Shown here one piece after another: positions 1 through 24,400 of a stretch of 64,000 nucleotides of DNA. Location of the stretch: contig NZ_CP130630.1 of assembly GCF_030551255.1 (NCBI RefSeq), forward strand, positions 1,178,001 through 1,242,000, given 5' to 3'. This DNA is from Streptomyces sp. NL15-2K (lineage in GTDB: Bacteria > Actinomycetota > Actinomycetes > Streptomycetales > Streptomycetaceae). Each line of letters begins with the position of its first letter. Positions within the stretch are counted from its first letter, which is position 1. The notes under the pieces are model-generated. The model was not told where the DNA came from, made no database searches, and saw only the letters and a program-made list of their open reading frames with translations. The position numbers were made by a program, and so were the translations under genes.

Positions 1-12182
<12,182 letters not shown>

Positions 12183-12183
<1 letters not shown>

Positions 12184-15100
12184 CACTGATTCTCCTTACG
12201 CATCGGACGAAGAGCCGGTCGGGTCGCTGACTTCTCGCTGCCCAACTTCGCTGCGAGCGCCGCCGGGGTCGGTGCTTCGAAGAGGGTTCTGATCTTGACT
12301 TCCACGCCGAGCCGGGCGCGGATACGGGACAGCAGGCTGATCGCGAGCAGGGAGTGCCCGCCGAGGTCGAAGAAGCTGTCGTCCACCCGGACCGAGGGGA
12401 GTTGCAGCACCTCTGCGAAGACCTCGCACAGGGCGGCTTCCTTCTCGTCGGCCGGCTCGCGGTGAGCCGTCTCGGGTGTGGTGTGCTCGGGTGCGGGCAG
12501 GGACCTGCGGTCGAGTTTTCCGCTGCCGGTCAGTGGTAGTTCGGGGAGCGGGACGATGGTGGCGGGGACCATGTAGTCGGGCAGGAGGCGTGCGAGGTGC
12601 TCGCGGAGGCCGTCGGCTCCCCCTCCTGCATCGCTGTCTGCGCCGTCGGCCGGGACTACGTAAGCGACGAGACGCGGATCTCCCGTTCCCGGTACGTCGT
12701 CGCGGGTGATCACCGCGGCCTGGGCGACGTCGGGGTGGCTGCGCAGCGCCGCCTCGATCTCGGCGGGTTCGATCCGGAATCCGCGGATCTTGACCTGCTC
12801 GTCGGCACGGCCGAGGAACACCAACTGCCCGTCCGACGTCCATTTGACGAGGTCCCCGGTGCGGTACATGCGCGTCCCCGGCGGGCCGAACGGGCAGGCC
12901 ACGAACCGCTCACTGGTCAACCCGGACCTGCCCACGTAGCCCCGGGCCACCTGGGCACCGGCGGCGTACAGCTCACCGGCCACGCCGACCGGCACCGGTT
13001 CCAGTGCGTCGTCCAGTACGAATACGCGGGTGCCGGCGAGGGGTGCGCCGATCGGCACGACTCCGCCGGCGACCGTGTCGGGGGTCAGCCGCGCGGTGGT
13101 GATGCCGATCGTGGTCTCCGTCGGCCCGTAGTGGTTGTGGATCTGCCGGTCTTCGGCCTCCAGCAGCAGTTCGGCCACCCATGGCGTCGGGGCGGCCTCT
13201 CCGCCGAGTACCAGGGAACGGGCCGGCAGCACCTGTCGGGCACCGGCCGCGGCGGACAGCGCGGCCAGGTGCGAGGGCACCGCCTTGACGAAGTCGATGC
13301 GGTGGTCCCGCAGGTAGCCGGTCACGGCGGCCGGGTCGGTCACCGAGTCGGGGTCCAGGATGTGCAGTTGGCCGCCGGTGATCAGGCTGGTGAAGAGGAC
13401 CGTGTTGCCCAGGTCCGTCACCTGCGGTTGCAGCAGCGCGTATCGCGCGCCGGCCTCCGACCAGCCGAGGCGATCCGCCGCCGATGAGACATAGCCGGCC
13501 AGCCCGCCGTGGGTGACCGCCACACCCTTGGGGGTGCCTGTTGAGCCCGATGTGTAGATGACGTAGGCCAGTTGCGCGGGATCGGCCGTCACTGGCGGTG
13601 CGTCCTCGGGGTACTCGGACGGCAAGTCCGGGTTGTCCAGCGGAACCGCGGTGGTGCCGGCCGGTGCCCCGACCTCCGCCCCGGCGGTCAGCATCAGGCG
13701 CGCTCCACTGTCGGTGAGCATGAAGGCGACGCGTTCGGCGGGGAGTTGGGCTTCGATCGGCAGGTAGGCCGCTCCCGCCTTGAAGACCGCCAGGATCGCC
13801 GTGATCGTCTGGAGGCCTCGGGGCAGGCACAGCCCGACCACCGTCTCGGGGCCGGCGCCCAGGGTGCGCAGCTTGTGAGCGAGCCGGTTCGCGTCCGCGT
13901 CGAGCCGGCCGTACGACACCTCGGCGCCGTCGGCCACCACGGCGATCGCGTCGGGGTCGGCCGCAACCCGCTGCTGAAACAGCTCGATGACGGTCGACTC
14001 CGGAGGAGCCGTCGGGGTGTGGTTCCAGGCGTTCAGCACCAGGTCGCGTTCGTGGCCGTCCAGGATGTCCACCGCGTGGAGCCGCAGGTCCGGGGCCGCG
14101 GTCACGGCCTCCAGCACCCGCAGGAACCGCCCGGCCATCCGGCCTGCTGCCGGTTCGTCGAACAGGTCCGCCGTGACGGTCACGCCGCCGCGCAGTCCGG
14201 CGGGTCGGCCGTGCTCGTCGAACACCTCCGCGACCGACACGAAGAAGTCGTACCTGCCCGGCGCCGTGGCGGACTCGTCGAGTACGGCTCCCGCGCCGCC
14301 GGTCCGCAGGCCGGGCAGGTCGAGGGCCGCGCGCTGGTTGTTCTGCAGGGTCAGCATGACCTGGAACAGCGGATGCCGTCCCAGTGTCCTGGACGGGGCG
14401 AGTTCTTCCACCAGCCGCTCGAACGGCACGTCCTGGTGGGCGAGCGCGCCGAGGCTCGCCTCGCGCACCCGTCCCAGCACCTGCCGGAACTCCGGGTCGC
14501 CGGACAGGTCGGTCCGGATCACCAGCGTGTTGAGGAAGAAGCCGACCAGGTCGTCCAGCGCCTCGTCGGTGCGGCCCGCGATCGGCGATCCGATCGGGAT
14601 GTCCGTACCGGCTCCCAGCCGCGACAGGGTCACGGCGAGTGCGGCTTGCAGGACCATGAACGTCGTGACGCCTTCGGTGCGGGCGAGGTCGACCAGCCGG
14701 CCGTGGATTTCGCCCGGCACCTCCAGGGGCACCCGGTGCGCGCGGCGGCCGGCGACGGGCGGGCGTGGCCGGTCGGCCGGCAGCGCCAGCTCCTCCGGTG
14801 CCCCGGCCAGCGCCTGCCGCCAGTAGTCGACCTGCGCCGACAATGTGCTGCCGGGGTCGGACTCGTCGCCGAGCACGTCTCGCTGCCAGAGGGTGTAGTC
14901 GGCGTACTGCACCGGCAGCGGGGCCCAGGCCGGGGCCTCACCGCGCAGCCGTGCCGCGTACGCCACTGACAGGTCGCGGCCGAGCGGCCCCATCGACCAG
15001 CCGTCAGAGGCGATGTGGTGCACCAGTACGAGGAGGATGCGGGCCTCCGGTCCGGCGTCGAAGAACCATACGCGGATGGGTAGTTCGGCCGACAGGTTGA

Positions 15101-15401
15101 ACGTGTGCCGTGACGCACGGGCCACGGCATCCGCCAGCTCGCCGGGCTCCAGCCGCGTGACTTCCAGTTCCCAGTCCAGGTCGCGCGGGTCGAGGATCTG
15201 CTGGTACGGCTCGTCGTCCACGGCCGGGAAGACCGTCCGCAGCGACTCGTGCCGGACGATCACGTCGCGCAGCGCCGCGCCCAGCGCGGTGACATCCACA
15301 TCGCCGCTGAGACGGAGCGACACGGGGATGTTGTACGTCGGGCTCGGGCCTTCGAGCTGGTCCAGGAACCACAGGCGGCGCTGCGCGAACGACAACGGCA
15401 C
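12183..15401 (-). other. NRPS module 13 (C-A-T): predicted Asp
   Basis: Last module of the giant protein. The A-domain pocket is DLTKVGHIGK (TDLGNT near 13415), Asp; its sequence is noticeably more diverged than the Asp domains of modules 11, 14 and 16. The carrier domain is near 12350, followed by the short tail ending LRPMRKENQ. Confidence 0.85.
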
Positions 15402-18400
15402 GCGGTCGGGACGCGTCGCCGCGACTCGCAGGGGGGTACGGGCCCGGTGTGTTCCGGGAGTGGAGAGACGTGCGGCCACCCCGGCCACGGTCTGCACCTC
15501 GAACAGCGTCCGCAGGGGCAACTCGGCGCCGAGGACTGCGCGTATCCGCGAGATCAGCCGCACGGCGAGGAGTGAGTGGCCACCGAGGGCGAAGAAGCTG
15601 TCGTCGACCCCGACCGACTCCAGGCCGAGGACGTCGGCGAAGGCCGCGCACAGGATTTCTTCGTGGACGGTGGCCGGTGCGCGGCCCGTGCCGGTGGTGT
15701 ACTCCGGTGCGGGCAGCGCACGCCGGTCCAGTTTGCCGTTGACGGTGACCGGCAGCTGGGGGAGGGGCACGAATGCGGACGGGATCATGTACTCCGGCAG
15801 CCGCGCAGCCACCAACTCCCGTAGTCCGTCGACCTCCTGGCCGGTCGGCACTACGTAGGCGACCAGTCGCTTGTCGCCCGGCACGTCCTCGCGGGCCACC
15901 ACGGCGGCCTGACCCACACCCGGATGCTCCAGCAGTACGGCCTCGATCTCACCCGGCTCGATCCGGAACCCACGGATCTTCACCTGCTCGTCCGCCCGGC
16001 CCAGGAACACCAACTGGCCATCGCCGGTCCACTTCACCAAGTCCCCGGTCCGGTACATCCGCTCACCTACCGACGCATACGGGCAAGCCACGAAACGCTC
16101 ACCGGTCAGCGACGGGCGACCGACATACCCATGGGCCAACTGAACCCCGGACAGATACAACTCACCCGCAACCCCGACCGGCACCGGAACCAGATACTCA
16201 TCCAGCACGAAGACCCGGGTATTGGCCACCGGCGCACCGATCGGCACCAGACCCTCACCCTGCGCCGGATCACACGCCCAAGCGGTGACATCCACCGCCG
16301 CCTCCGTCGGCCCATACAGGTTGTGCAACTCCACACCGGTGAACGCCTCGAAGAACCGCGCCTGCGTGGGCAGGGACAACGCCTCGCCACTGCACACCAC
16401 ATGCCGCAGACTCCCCAGCCCACCAGCACCCACCTGCAAGAACGCGTCCAGCATCGACGGCACGAAATGCACCACACTGACACACTGCTCACGGATCACA
16501 TCCGCCACATAACCCGGATCACGGTGCCCACCGGGACGCGCGACCACCAGCGTCGCACCCCACACCACAGTCCCGACCAACTCCCACACCGACACGTCGA
16601 ACACCGCCGGCGTCTTCTGCAACACCCGATCCCCCGCACCGAACCCATACCGGTCCCGCATCCACACCAACCGGTTCACAACGCTCCGATGAGAGACCGC
16701 AACCCCCTTCGGCCGCCCCGTCGAACCCGACGTATAGATCACATACGCCGCCTGCCGCACATCCACCGAAACAGGCCCCGCAACAACCCCGCCCTGGCCT
16801 GTCGACACCCGGGCCACAGCCTCCGCATCATCCAGCACCACCACCGGCGCCGCATCCTCCAACAACAACGCCACCCGCTCCGCCGGATAACCCGGATCCA
16901 CCGGCAGATACGCCGCCCCCGCCTTCAACACCCCCCACAACGCAACAACCAGCTCAACCCCACGCTCCAACACCACCGCCACCGTCGACCCCGCAACCAC
17001 ACCCCGACCGACCAGATGATGAGCCAGCCGCCCCGCCCGCACATCCAACTCCGCATACGACAACTCCACCCCCTCAAACACCACCGCCACCGCATCCGGC
17101 GACCGCCGCACCCGCTCCTCGAACAACCCCACCAAGGACCCCGACTCCACCACCCCAGCCGTGTCATTCCACCCGACCAGCACCCGCTCCCGCTCACGCG
17201 TGTCCAGAACCTCGACCTCGTGCAGCCGGACGTCCGGATCACCGACCACCGTCCCCAGCACCCGCACCAACCGCTCCGCGATCGCCTCAACCGTGCCCGC
17301 GTCGAACAGATCCACCGACGCGTTCACCGAGCCATGCAACCCACCCGGACGACCCTGGTCGTCGAAGGTCTCCCAGAGGGTCACGTCGAGGTCGAACCTC
17401 GCCACCGACGCGTTCCGAGAGACCTCCAGCCTGGCGGGGCTGAACTCCACATCGGTGAGCCGCAACGCCGCGTTCTCGGTGTTCTGAACGGTCAGCATCA
17501 CCTGGAACAGCGGATGCCGCGCCATCGACCGCACGGGGGCAAGCTCCTCCACCAGGCGCTCGAACGGCACGTCCTGGTGAGCCAGCGCCCCCAGGCTCGC
17601 CTCCCGCACCCCCGCCAGCACGGCCCGGAACTCCGGATCACCCGACAGATCCGTCCGGATCACCAGGCTGTTGACGAAGAACCCGACCAGGTCGTCCAGC
17701 GCCTCATCGGTACGACCCGCCACCGCAGACCCGATCGGAACGTCCGTCCCCGCCCCGAGCCGCGAGAGCAGCACCGCCAGCGCGGCCTGTACGACCATGA
17801 ACGGCGTCACGCCCTCGGCACGGGCCAGCTCCGCCAGCCGCTCATGCACCTCCGCCGGCACCCGCACCGGCACCCGGTGACCCACATGGCCGGCCACCGC
17901 CGGACGGGGCCGGTCCACCGGCAACGCGAGTTCCTCCGGGGCCCCGGCCAGCGTTTGCCGCCAGTACGCCGTCTGCCTCGACAGCAGGCTGTCCGGGTCG
18001 GACTCCTCCCCCAGCAAGTCCCGCTGCCAGAGGGTGTAATCGGCGTACTGCACCGGCAGCGGCTCCCACGCGGGCGCCTCGCCACGCAACCGCGCCTCGT
18101 ACGCGGTGGACAGGTCGCTGCCAAGCGGACCGCGTGACCAGCCGTCGCTGGCGATGTGATGCATCACCACGGTCAATACGCGGTCGTCCGGTCCCGCCTC
18201 GAACAGCCATGCCCTGATGGGCAGTTCGGCGGACAGGTCGAACGCGTAGCGCGACGCCCGCGCCACGGCCTGCGCCAGTTCCTCCGATGCCACCTGCGTC
18301 ACCCGCAGATCCCAGTCCAGCTCGTGCGGGTCCACGATCTGCTGGTAGGGCTCGCCGTCCGCTGCCGGGAACACCGTCCGCAGCGACTCGTGCCGGGTGA

Positions 18401-21400
18401 TCACGTCGCGCAGCGCGGCGCCCAACGCGGCGACATCCACGTTGCCGCTCAACCGGATCGTGGTCGGCAGGTTGTACGTCGGGCTCGGGCCCTCCAGTTG
18501 GGCCAGGAACCACAGCCGTCGCTGCGCGAACGACAACGGCACCCGCTCCGGACGCGGCGCCGCACGCAGGGGCTGCCGCGCCAGTTCCACCCCGGCTCCC
18601 GCGATACGCGAGGCCAGCCCGGCCGGCGTCGGCGTCTCGAACAGTGCCCGCAGGGGCAACTCCACGCCGAGCACGACACGGATCCGCGACACCAGCCGCA
18701 CCGCCAGCAGCGAATGCCCGCCCAGCGCGAAGAAGCTGTCGTCGGCCCCGACCGACTCCAGCCCGAGGACATCGGCGAACGCCGCGCACAGGAGTTCTTC
18801 CTGCACGGTGGCTGGAGCCCTTCCGGCACCGGCGGTGTAGTCGGGGGCGGGCAGGGCTTTGCGGTCGAGTTTGCCGGCGGCGGTCAGCGGGAGTTCCGGC
18901 AGTGCCACTACGGCGGCCGGGACCATGTGGTCGGGCAGCCGCGCCGCCACGAAATCGCGTACACCGGCGGTGTCCATTCCGGTGTCGCCGTCGGCCGGGA
19001 CGACGTATGCGACCAGGCGCCGGTCGCCCGGGGTGTCCTCGCGGGCGACGACCGCGGCCTGTTGGACATCGGGGTGGGTGCGCATCGCCGTCTCGATCTC
19101 GCCGGGTTCGACGCGGAAGCCGCGGATCTTGACCTGCTCGTCCACGCGGCCCAGGAACAGCAACTGCCCGTCCGGGGACCACCTCACCAGGTCGCCGGTG
19201 CGGTACATCCGCTCACCGCCGGTCCCGAAGGGGCACGCCACGAAGCGCTCGCTCGTGAGGGACGGGCGGCCGACATAGCCGCGCGCGAGTGCGGCGCCTG
19301 CCACGTACAGCTCGCCGGGCACTCCGACCGGCACCGGCTGAAGCGCCTCGTCCAGCACGAACAGGCGGGTGTTGGCGATCGGCGTACCGATCGGCACCAC
19401 GTCGTCGTGCGCAGACAGCTCGGCCGTGGCCACACCGATCGTGGTCTCCGTCGGGCCGTAATGGTTGAACACCCGCCGGCCCTCGGCAACAGCCGTCCGC
19501 ACCAATTCCCGCGCCCAGCCGGCTGAGGCCGCCTCACCGCCAAGGACCAGGGACTGCCCCGGCAGCAACGGCTCCACGCCGACCGCAGCCGTCAACGCCG
19601 CCAGATGCGACGGCACCACCTTGAACGCATCGATCCGCCGCTCGGCGAGGTAGCTTGCCACCGCTTCCGGATCGGTGACCGCCTCCTCGTCCAGCACATG
19701 CAACTGCCCGCCCGTGGCCAGGCTCGTGAACACCACCGTGTTCCCCAGGTCCGTCACCTGCGCCTGAAGAAGCGCATACCGCGCCCCCGGCAACGACCAC
19801 CCCAGCCGCACCGACACCGACGACACGTAGTTCGCCAGCGAACCGTGCGTAACCGCGACGCCCTTTGGCACACCCGTCGATCCGGAGGTGTAGATGACAT
19901 ACGCCAGCCCCGCCGGGTCGACCGCCACACCCGGCGCGGCATCCGAAGCGCCCGACAGCCCGGCGAGATCGTCCGAAGACAGAACCACGTCCACACCGGC
20001 ATCGGCCAACATGAACTCCACCCGCTCAGCCGGCAGACCACCGTCGATCGGCAGATAGGCCGCCCCGGCCTTCCAGACTCCGAGAATGCCGCTGATCATC
20101 TCCGCGCCACGCGGCAAACGCAGACCCACCACCGACTCAGGGCCTACACCCCGCCCCCGCAGCCAATTCGCCAGACGATTCGCCGCCGCATCCAACTCCC
20201 CGTACGACAGCTCCACACCATCAGCGACCACCGCGACCGCAGCCGGATCAGCGGCAGCCCGCTCCTCGAACAGCTCCACCACCGACGAACCGGCCCCACC
20301 CGACGCCGTGTCATTCCACCGCCGCAGAAGCAGGTCACGCTCGCCCGATCCGAGTACGTCAACCTCGCGCACCCGCACGTCAGGCACCGCCGTCACCGAC
20401 TCCAGCACCCCGCCGAACCAACCCGCGATCCGCTCAGCACTCCCCGCCACGAACAGATCCGCCGACGCCGTCAGACCACCCCGCAAACCAGCAGGACGAC
20501 CCTCCTCGTCGAACACCTCCGACAACGACAGATCAAGGTCGAACTTCGCCGCCACCGTGGCCACACCACCACCCACCACCGGCTCCCCACCGGCACGAGC
20601 ACCCGGCAGCTCCAACCCACCACGCCCGACGTTCTGCACGGTGAGCATCACCTGGAACAACGGATGCCGCGCCAACGACCGCTCCGGAGCAAGCTCCTCC
20701 ACCAACCGCTCGAACGGCACATCCTGATGCGCAAGAGCCCCAAGGCTCGCCTCCCGCACCCGCCCCAACACAGCACGGAACTCCGGATCACCCGACAGAT
20801 CCGTCCGGATCACCAACGTATTGACGAAGAAACCGACCAGATCATCCAGCGCCTCATCCGTACGACCCGCCACCGGCGAACCCACAGGAATGTCCGTCCC
20901 GGCCCCGACCCGCGACAGCGTCACCGCCAGCGCGGCCTGCAAGACCATGAAGACCGTCACCCCTTCGGCCCGCGCCAGCTCCGCCACCCGCTGATGCACC
21001 TGGGCCGATATCCGCACCGGCACCTGGTGACCGACGTGCCCGGCCGCCGCCGGACGGGGGAGATCAGCAGGCAGCGTCAGTTCTTCGGGCGCCCCGGCGA
21101 GAGTTCGCCGCCAGTAGTCGGCCTGCGCCGACAGCAGGCTCTCGGGGTCGGACTCCTCCCCCAGCAACTCCCGCTGCCACAACGCGTAATCCGCGTACTG
21201 CACCGGCAACGGCTCCCACTCGGGGGCCCGTCCCTCCAGCCGCGCCGCATACGCCTCCGACACATCCCTGGCCAGCGGACCACGCGACCAACCATCACTG
21301 GCGATGTGGTGCGTGACCACCAGCAGAACCCGCTTCGCACCGGCCTCGAACAGCCACGCCCGAATCGGCACCTCCACCGACAGATCGAACGCGTACCGCG

Positions 21401-24400
21401 ACGCCTGGGCCACGGCATCGGCCAACTCGCCGGGCTCCAGCCTGGTCACTTCCAGTTCCCAGTCCAGGTCTCGCGGGTCGAGAATCTGCTGATACGGCTC
21501 TCCGTCCGCGGCCGGGAACACCGTCCGCAACGACTCGTGCCGCACGATCACATCGCGCAGCGCCGCCCCGAGAGCAGCGACGTCAACGCTGCTCAGCCTG
21601 ATCGGCACCGGGATGTTGTAGGTCGGGCTCGGCCCTTCGAGCTGGGCCAGGAACCACAGGCGGCGCTGCGCGAACGACAACGGCACCCGCTCCGGACGCG
21701 CCCACGCCCTCAACGGCGTACGAGCATCGCCCGCGCTCTCGGCCAACCGTGCCGCCAGCCCGGTCACCGTCGGCGCCTCGAACAGCGCCCGAACCCCGAC
21801 CTCGACTCCCAGCACGACGCGTATCCGCGAGATCAGCCGCACGGCGAGGAGTGAGTGGCCACCGAGGGCGAAGAAGCTGTCGTCGACCCCGACCGACTCC
21901 AGTCCGAGAACGTCGGCGAAAGCCGCGCACAGGATCTCTTCCTGGACGGTGGCCGGTGCGCGGCCCGTGCCGGTGGTGTACTCCGGTGCCGGCAGCGCAC
22001 GCCGGTCCAGCTTGCCGTTGACGGTGACCGGCAGCTCGGCCAGCGTGACGAACGCGGCCGGGACCATGTACTCCGGCAGCCGCGCAGCCACCAACTCCCG
22101 CATTCCGTCGGTCTCCTGGCCGGTCGGCACTACGTAGGCGACCAGTCGCTTGTCGCCCGGCACGTCCTCGCGGGCCACCACCGCGGCCTGACCCACACCC
22201 GGATGCTCCAGCAGTACGGCCTCGATCTCACCCGGCTCGATCCGGAACCCACGGATCTTCACCTGCTCGTCCGCCCGGCCCAGGAACACCAACTGGCCAT
22301 CGCCGGTCCACTTCACCAAGTCCCCGGTCCGGTACATCCGCTCACCGCTCATGCCGTACGGGCAGGCCACGAAGCGCTCACCGGTCAGCGACGGGCGACC
22401 GACATATCCATGGGCCAACTGAACCCCGGACAGATACAACTCACCCGCAACCCCGACCGGCACCGGAGCCAGATACTCATCCAGCACGAAGACCCGGGTG
22501 TTGGCCACCGGTTCGCCGATCGGCACCGGACCGTCTGTCTGCGCGGGATCGCACGCCCAGGCGGTGACATCCACCGCCGCCTCCGTCGGCCCATACAGGT
22601 TGTGCAACTCCACACCCGCGAACGCCTCGAAGAACTGCTTCTGCGTGGACAGGGACAACACCTCGCCACTGCACACCACATGCCGCAAACTCCCCAACCC
22701 ACCACCAGCACCCACCTGCAAGAACGCATCCAGCATCGACGGCACGAAATGCACCACACTGACACACTGCTCACGGATCACATCCGCCACATAACCCGGA
22801 TCACGGTGCCCACCAGGACGCGCCACCACCAGCGTCGCACCCCACACCACAGTCCCGACCAACTCCCACACCGACACGTCGAACACCGCCGGCGTCTTCT
22901 GCAACACCCGATCCCCCGCACCGATCCCATACCGATCCCGCATCCACACCAACCGGTTCACAACGCTCCGATGAGAGACCGCAACCCCCTTCGGCCGCCC
23001 CGTCGAACCCGACGTATAGATCACATACGCCGCCTGCCGCACATCCACCGAAACAGGCCCCGCAACAACCCCGCCCTGGCCTGTCGACACCCGGGCCACA
23101 GCCTCCGCATCATCCAGCACCACCACCGGCGCCGCATCCTCCAACAACAACGCCACCCGCTCCGCCGGATAACCCGGATCCACCGGCAGATACGCCGCCC
23201 CCGCCTTCAACACCCCCCACAACGCAACAACCAGCTCAACCCCACGCTCCAACACCACCGCCACCGTCGACCCCGCAACCACACCCCGACCGACCAGATG
23301 ATGAGCCAGCCGCCCCGCCCGCACATCCAACTCCGCATACGACAACTCCACACCCTCAAACACCACCGCCACCGCATCCGGCGACCGCCGCACCCGAGCC
23401 GCAAACAACTCAGACAAAGTCCCCGACTCCACCACCCCAGCCGTGTCATTCCACCCGACCAGCACCCGCTCCCGCTCACCCGCACTCAGCACATCCACCG
23501 CGCCCAGCGCCACATCCGCGCCACCGGCCAGCACACCGGCGAGGGCGTGAACCAGGCTCTCCACCGCCGTGCGCAGCAGTGCGCCGAGGGCCCACGGGTC
23601 GAGGGACTCGACCGTCTGCACGCTCAGGCCGAGGCCGTCCGGCCCTCGGTCGTTGACGGACACCGCCACCGGGTAGTGGGTCCGTTCCTCGCCGAAGACC
23701 CTCTGGATGCCCTCCACCGGGCGCTGCTCGTCCTGTTCCTCGCCGGTGGGGTTCTCGGAGGCGCCGGTGATGTGCCGGTAGTTGAACAGGGACGTGAACA
23801 GCGGCGCATCGCCCGTAACACCGCTGGCCTGCTGTGCCACCGCCAGCGGAGCGTGCTCGTGCTCCAACAGGGCAGCCAGCTGGTCCCGCATGTTCTCGAC
23901 CGCGGCGCGTACCCCGACCCTGCCGGTCTGCATTCGCACAGGCAGGGTGTTGATGAACGGGCCGAGTACTCGGTCGGCGCCCTCGCCGGCGTTCATCCGC
24001 CCGAACAGCACCGTGCCGAAGACGACGTCATCGCGCCCCGACAACGCGGCGAGCACTCGTGCCCACATCACGTGCAGCACCGTCGCCGTACTGACGCCCA
24101 GTTCCCGCGCCACCCGCCGCAAGCCGTCCACGACCTCATCGGCGATGGGCACAGGTGCCTCGATCACCCGACCGCCGCCGTCGCCATCGCCGCGCGCATC
24201 CAACAGCCCGTACGGCGCGGTCGGCTCGGTCACATCCCCCAACAGCTCGGCGAAGAACCGCTCGTGCTCCTCCCTCGGCACCGCCCGCGTCTGCGCGACG
24301 AAGTTCCGGAACGGAAGCGCAGGCGCCATGCGATCTGCCTCGCCGGACAGCACGGCCCGCAGTTCCTGAAGCAGGACGTCCATGCCCAGGTGGTCCTGAA

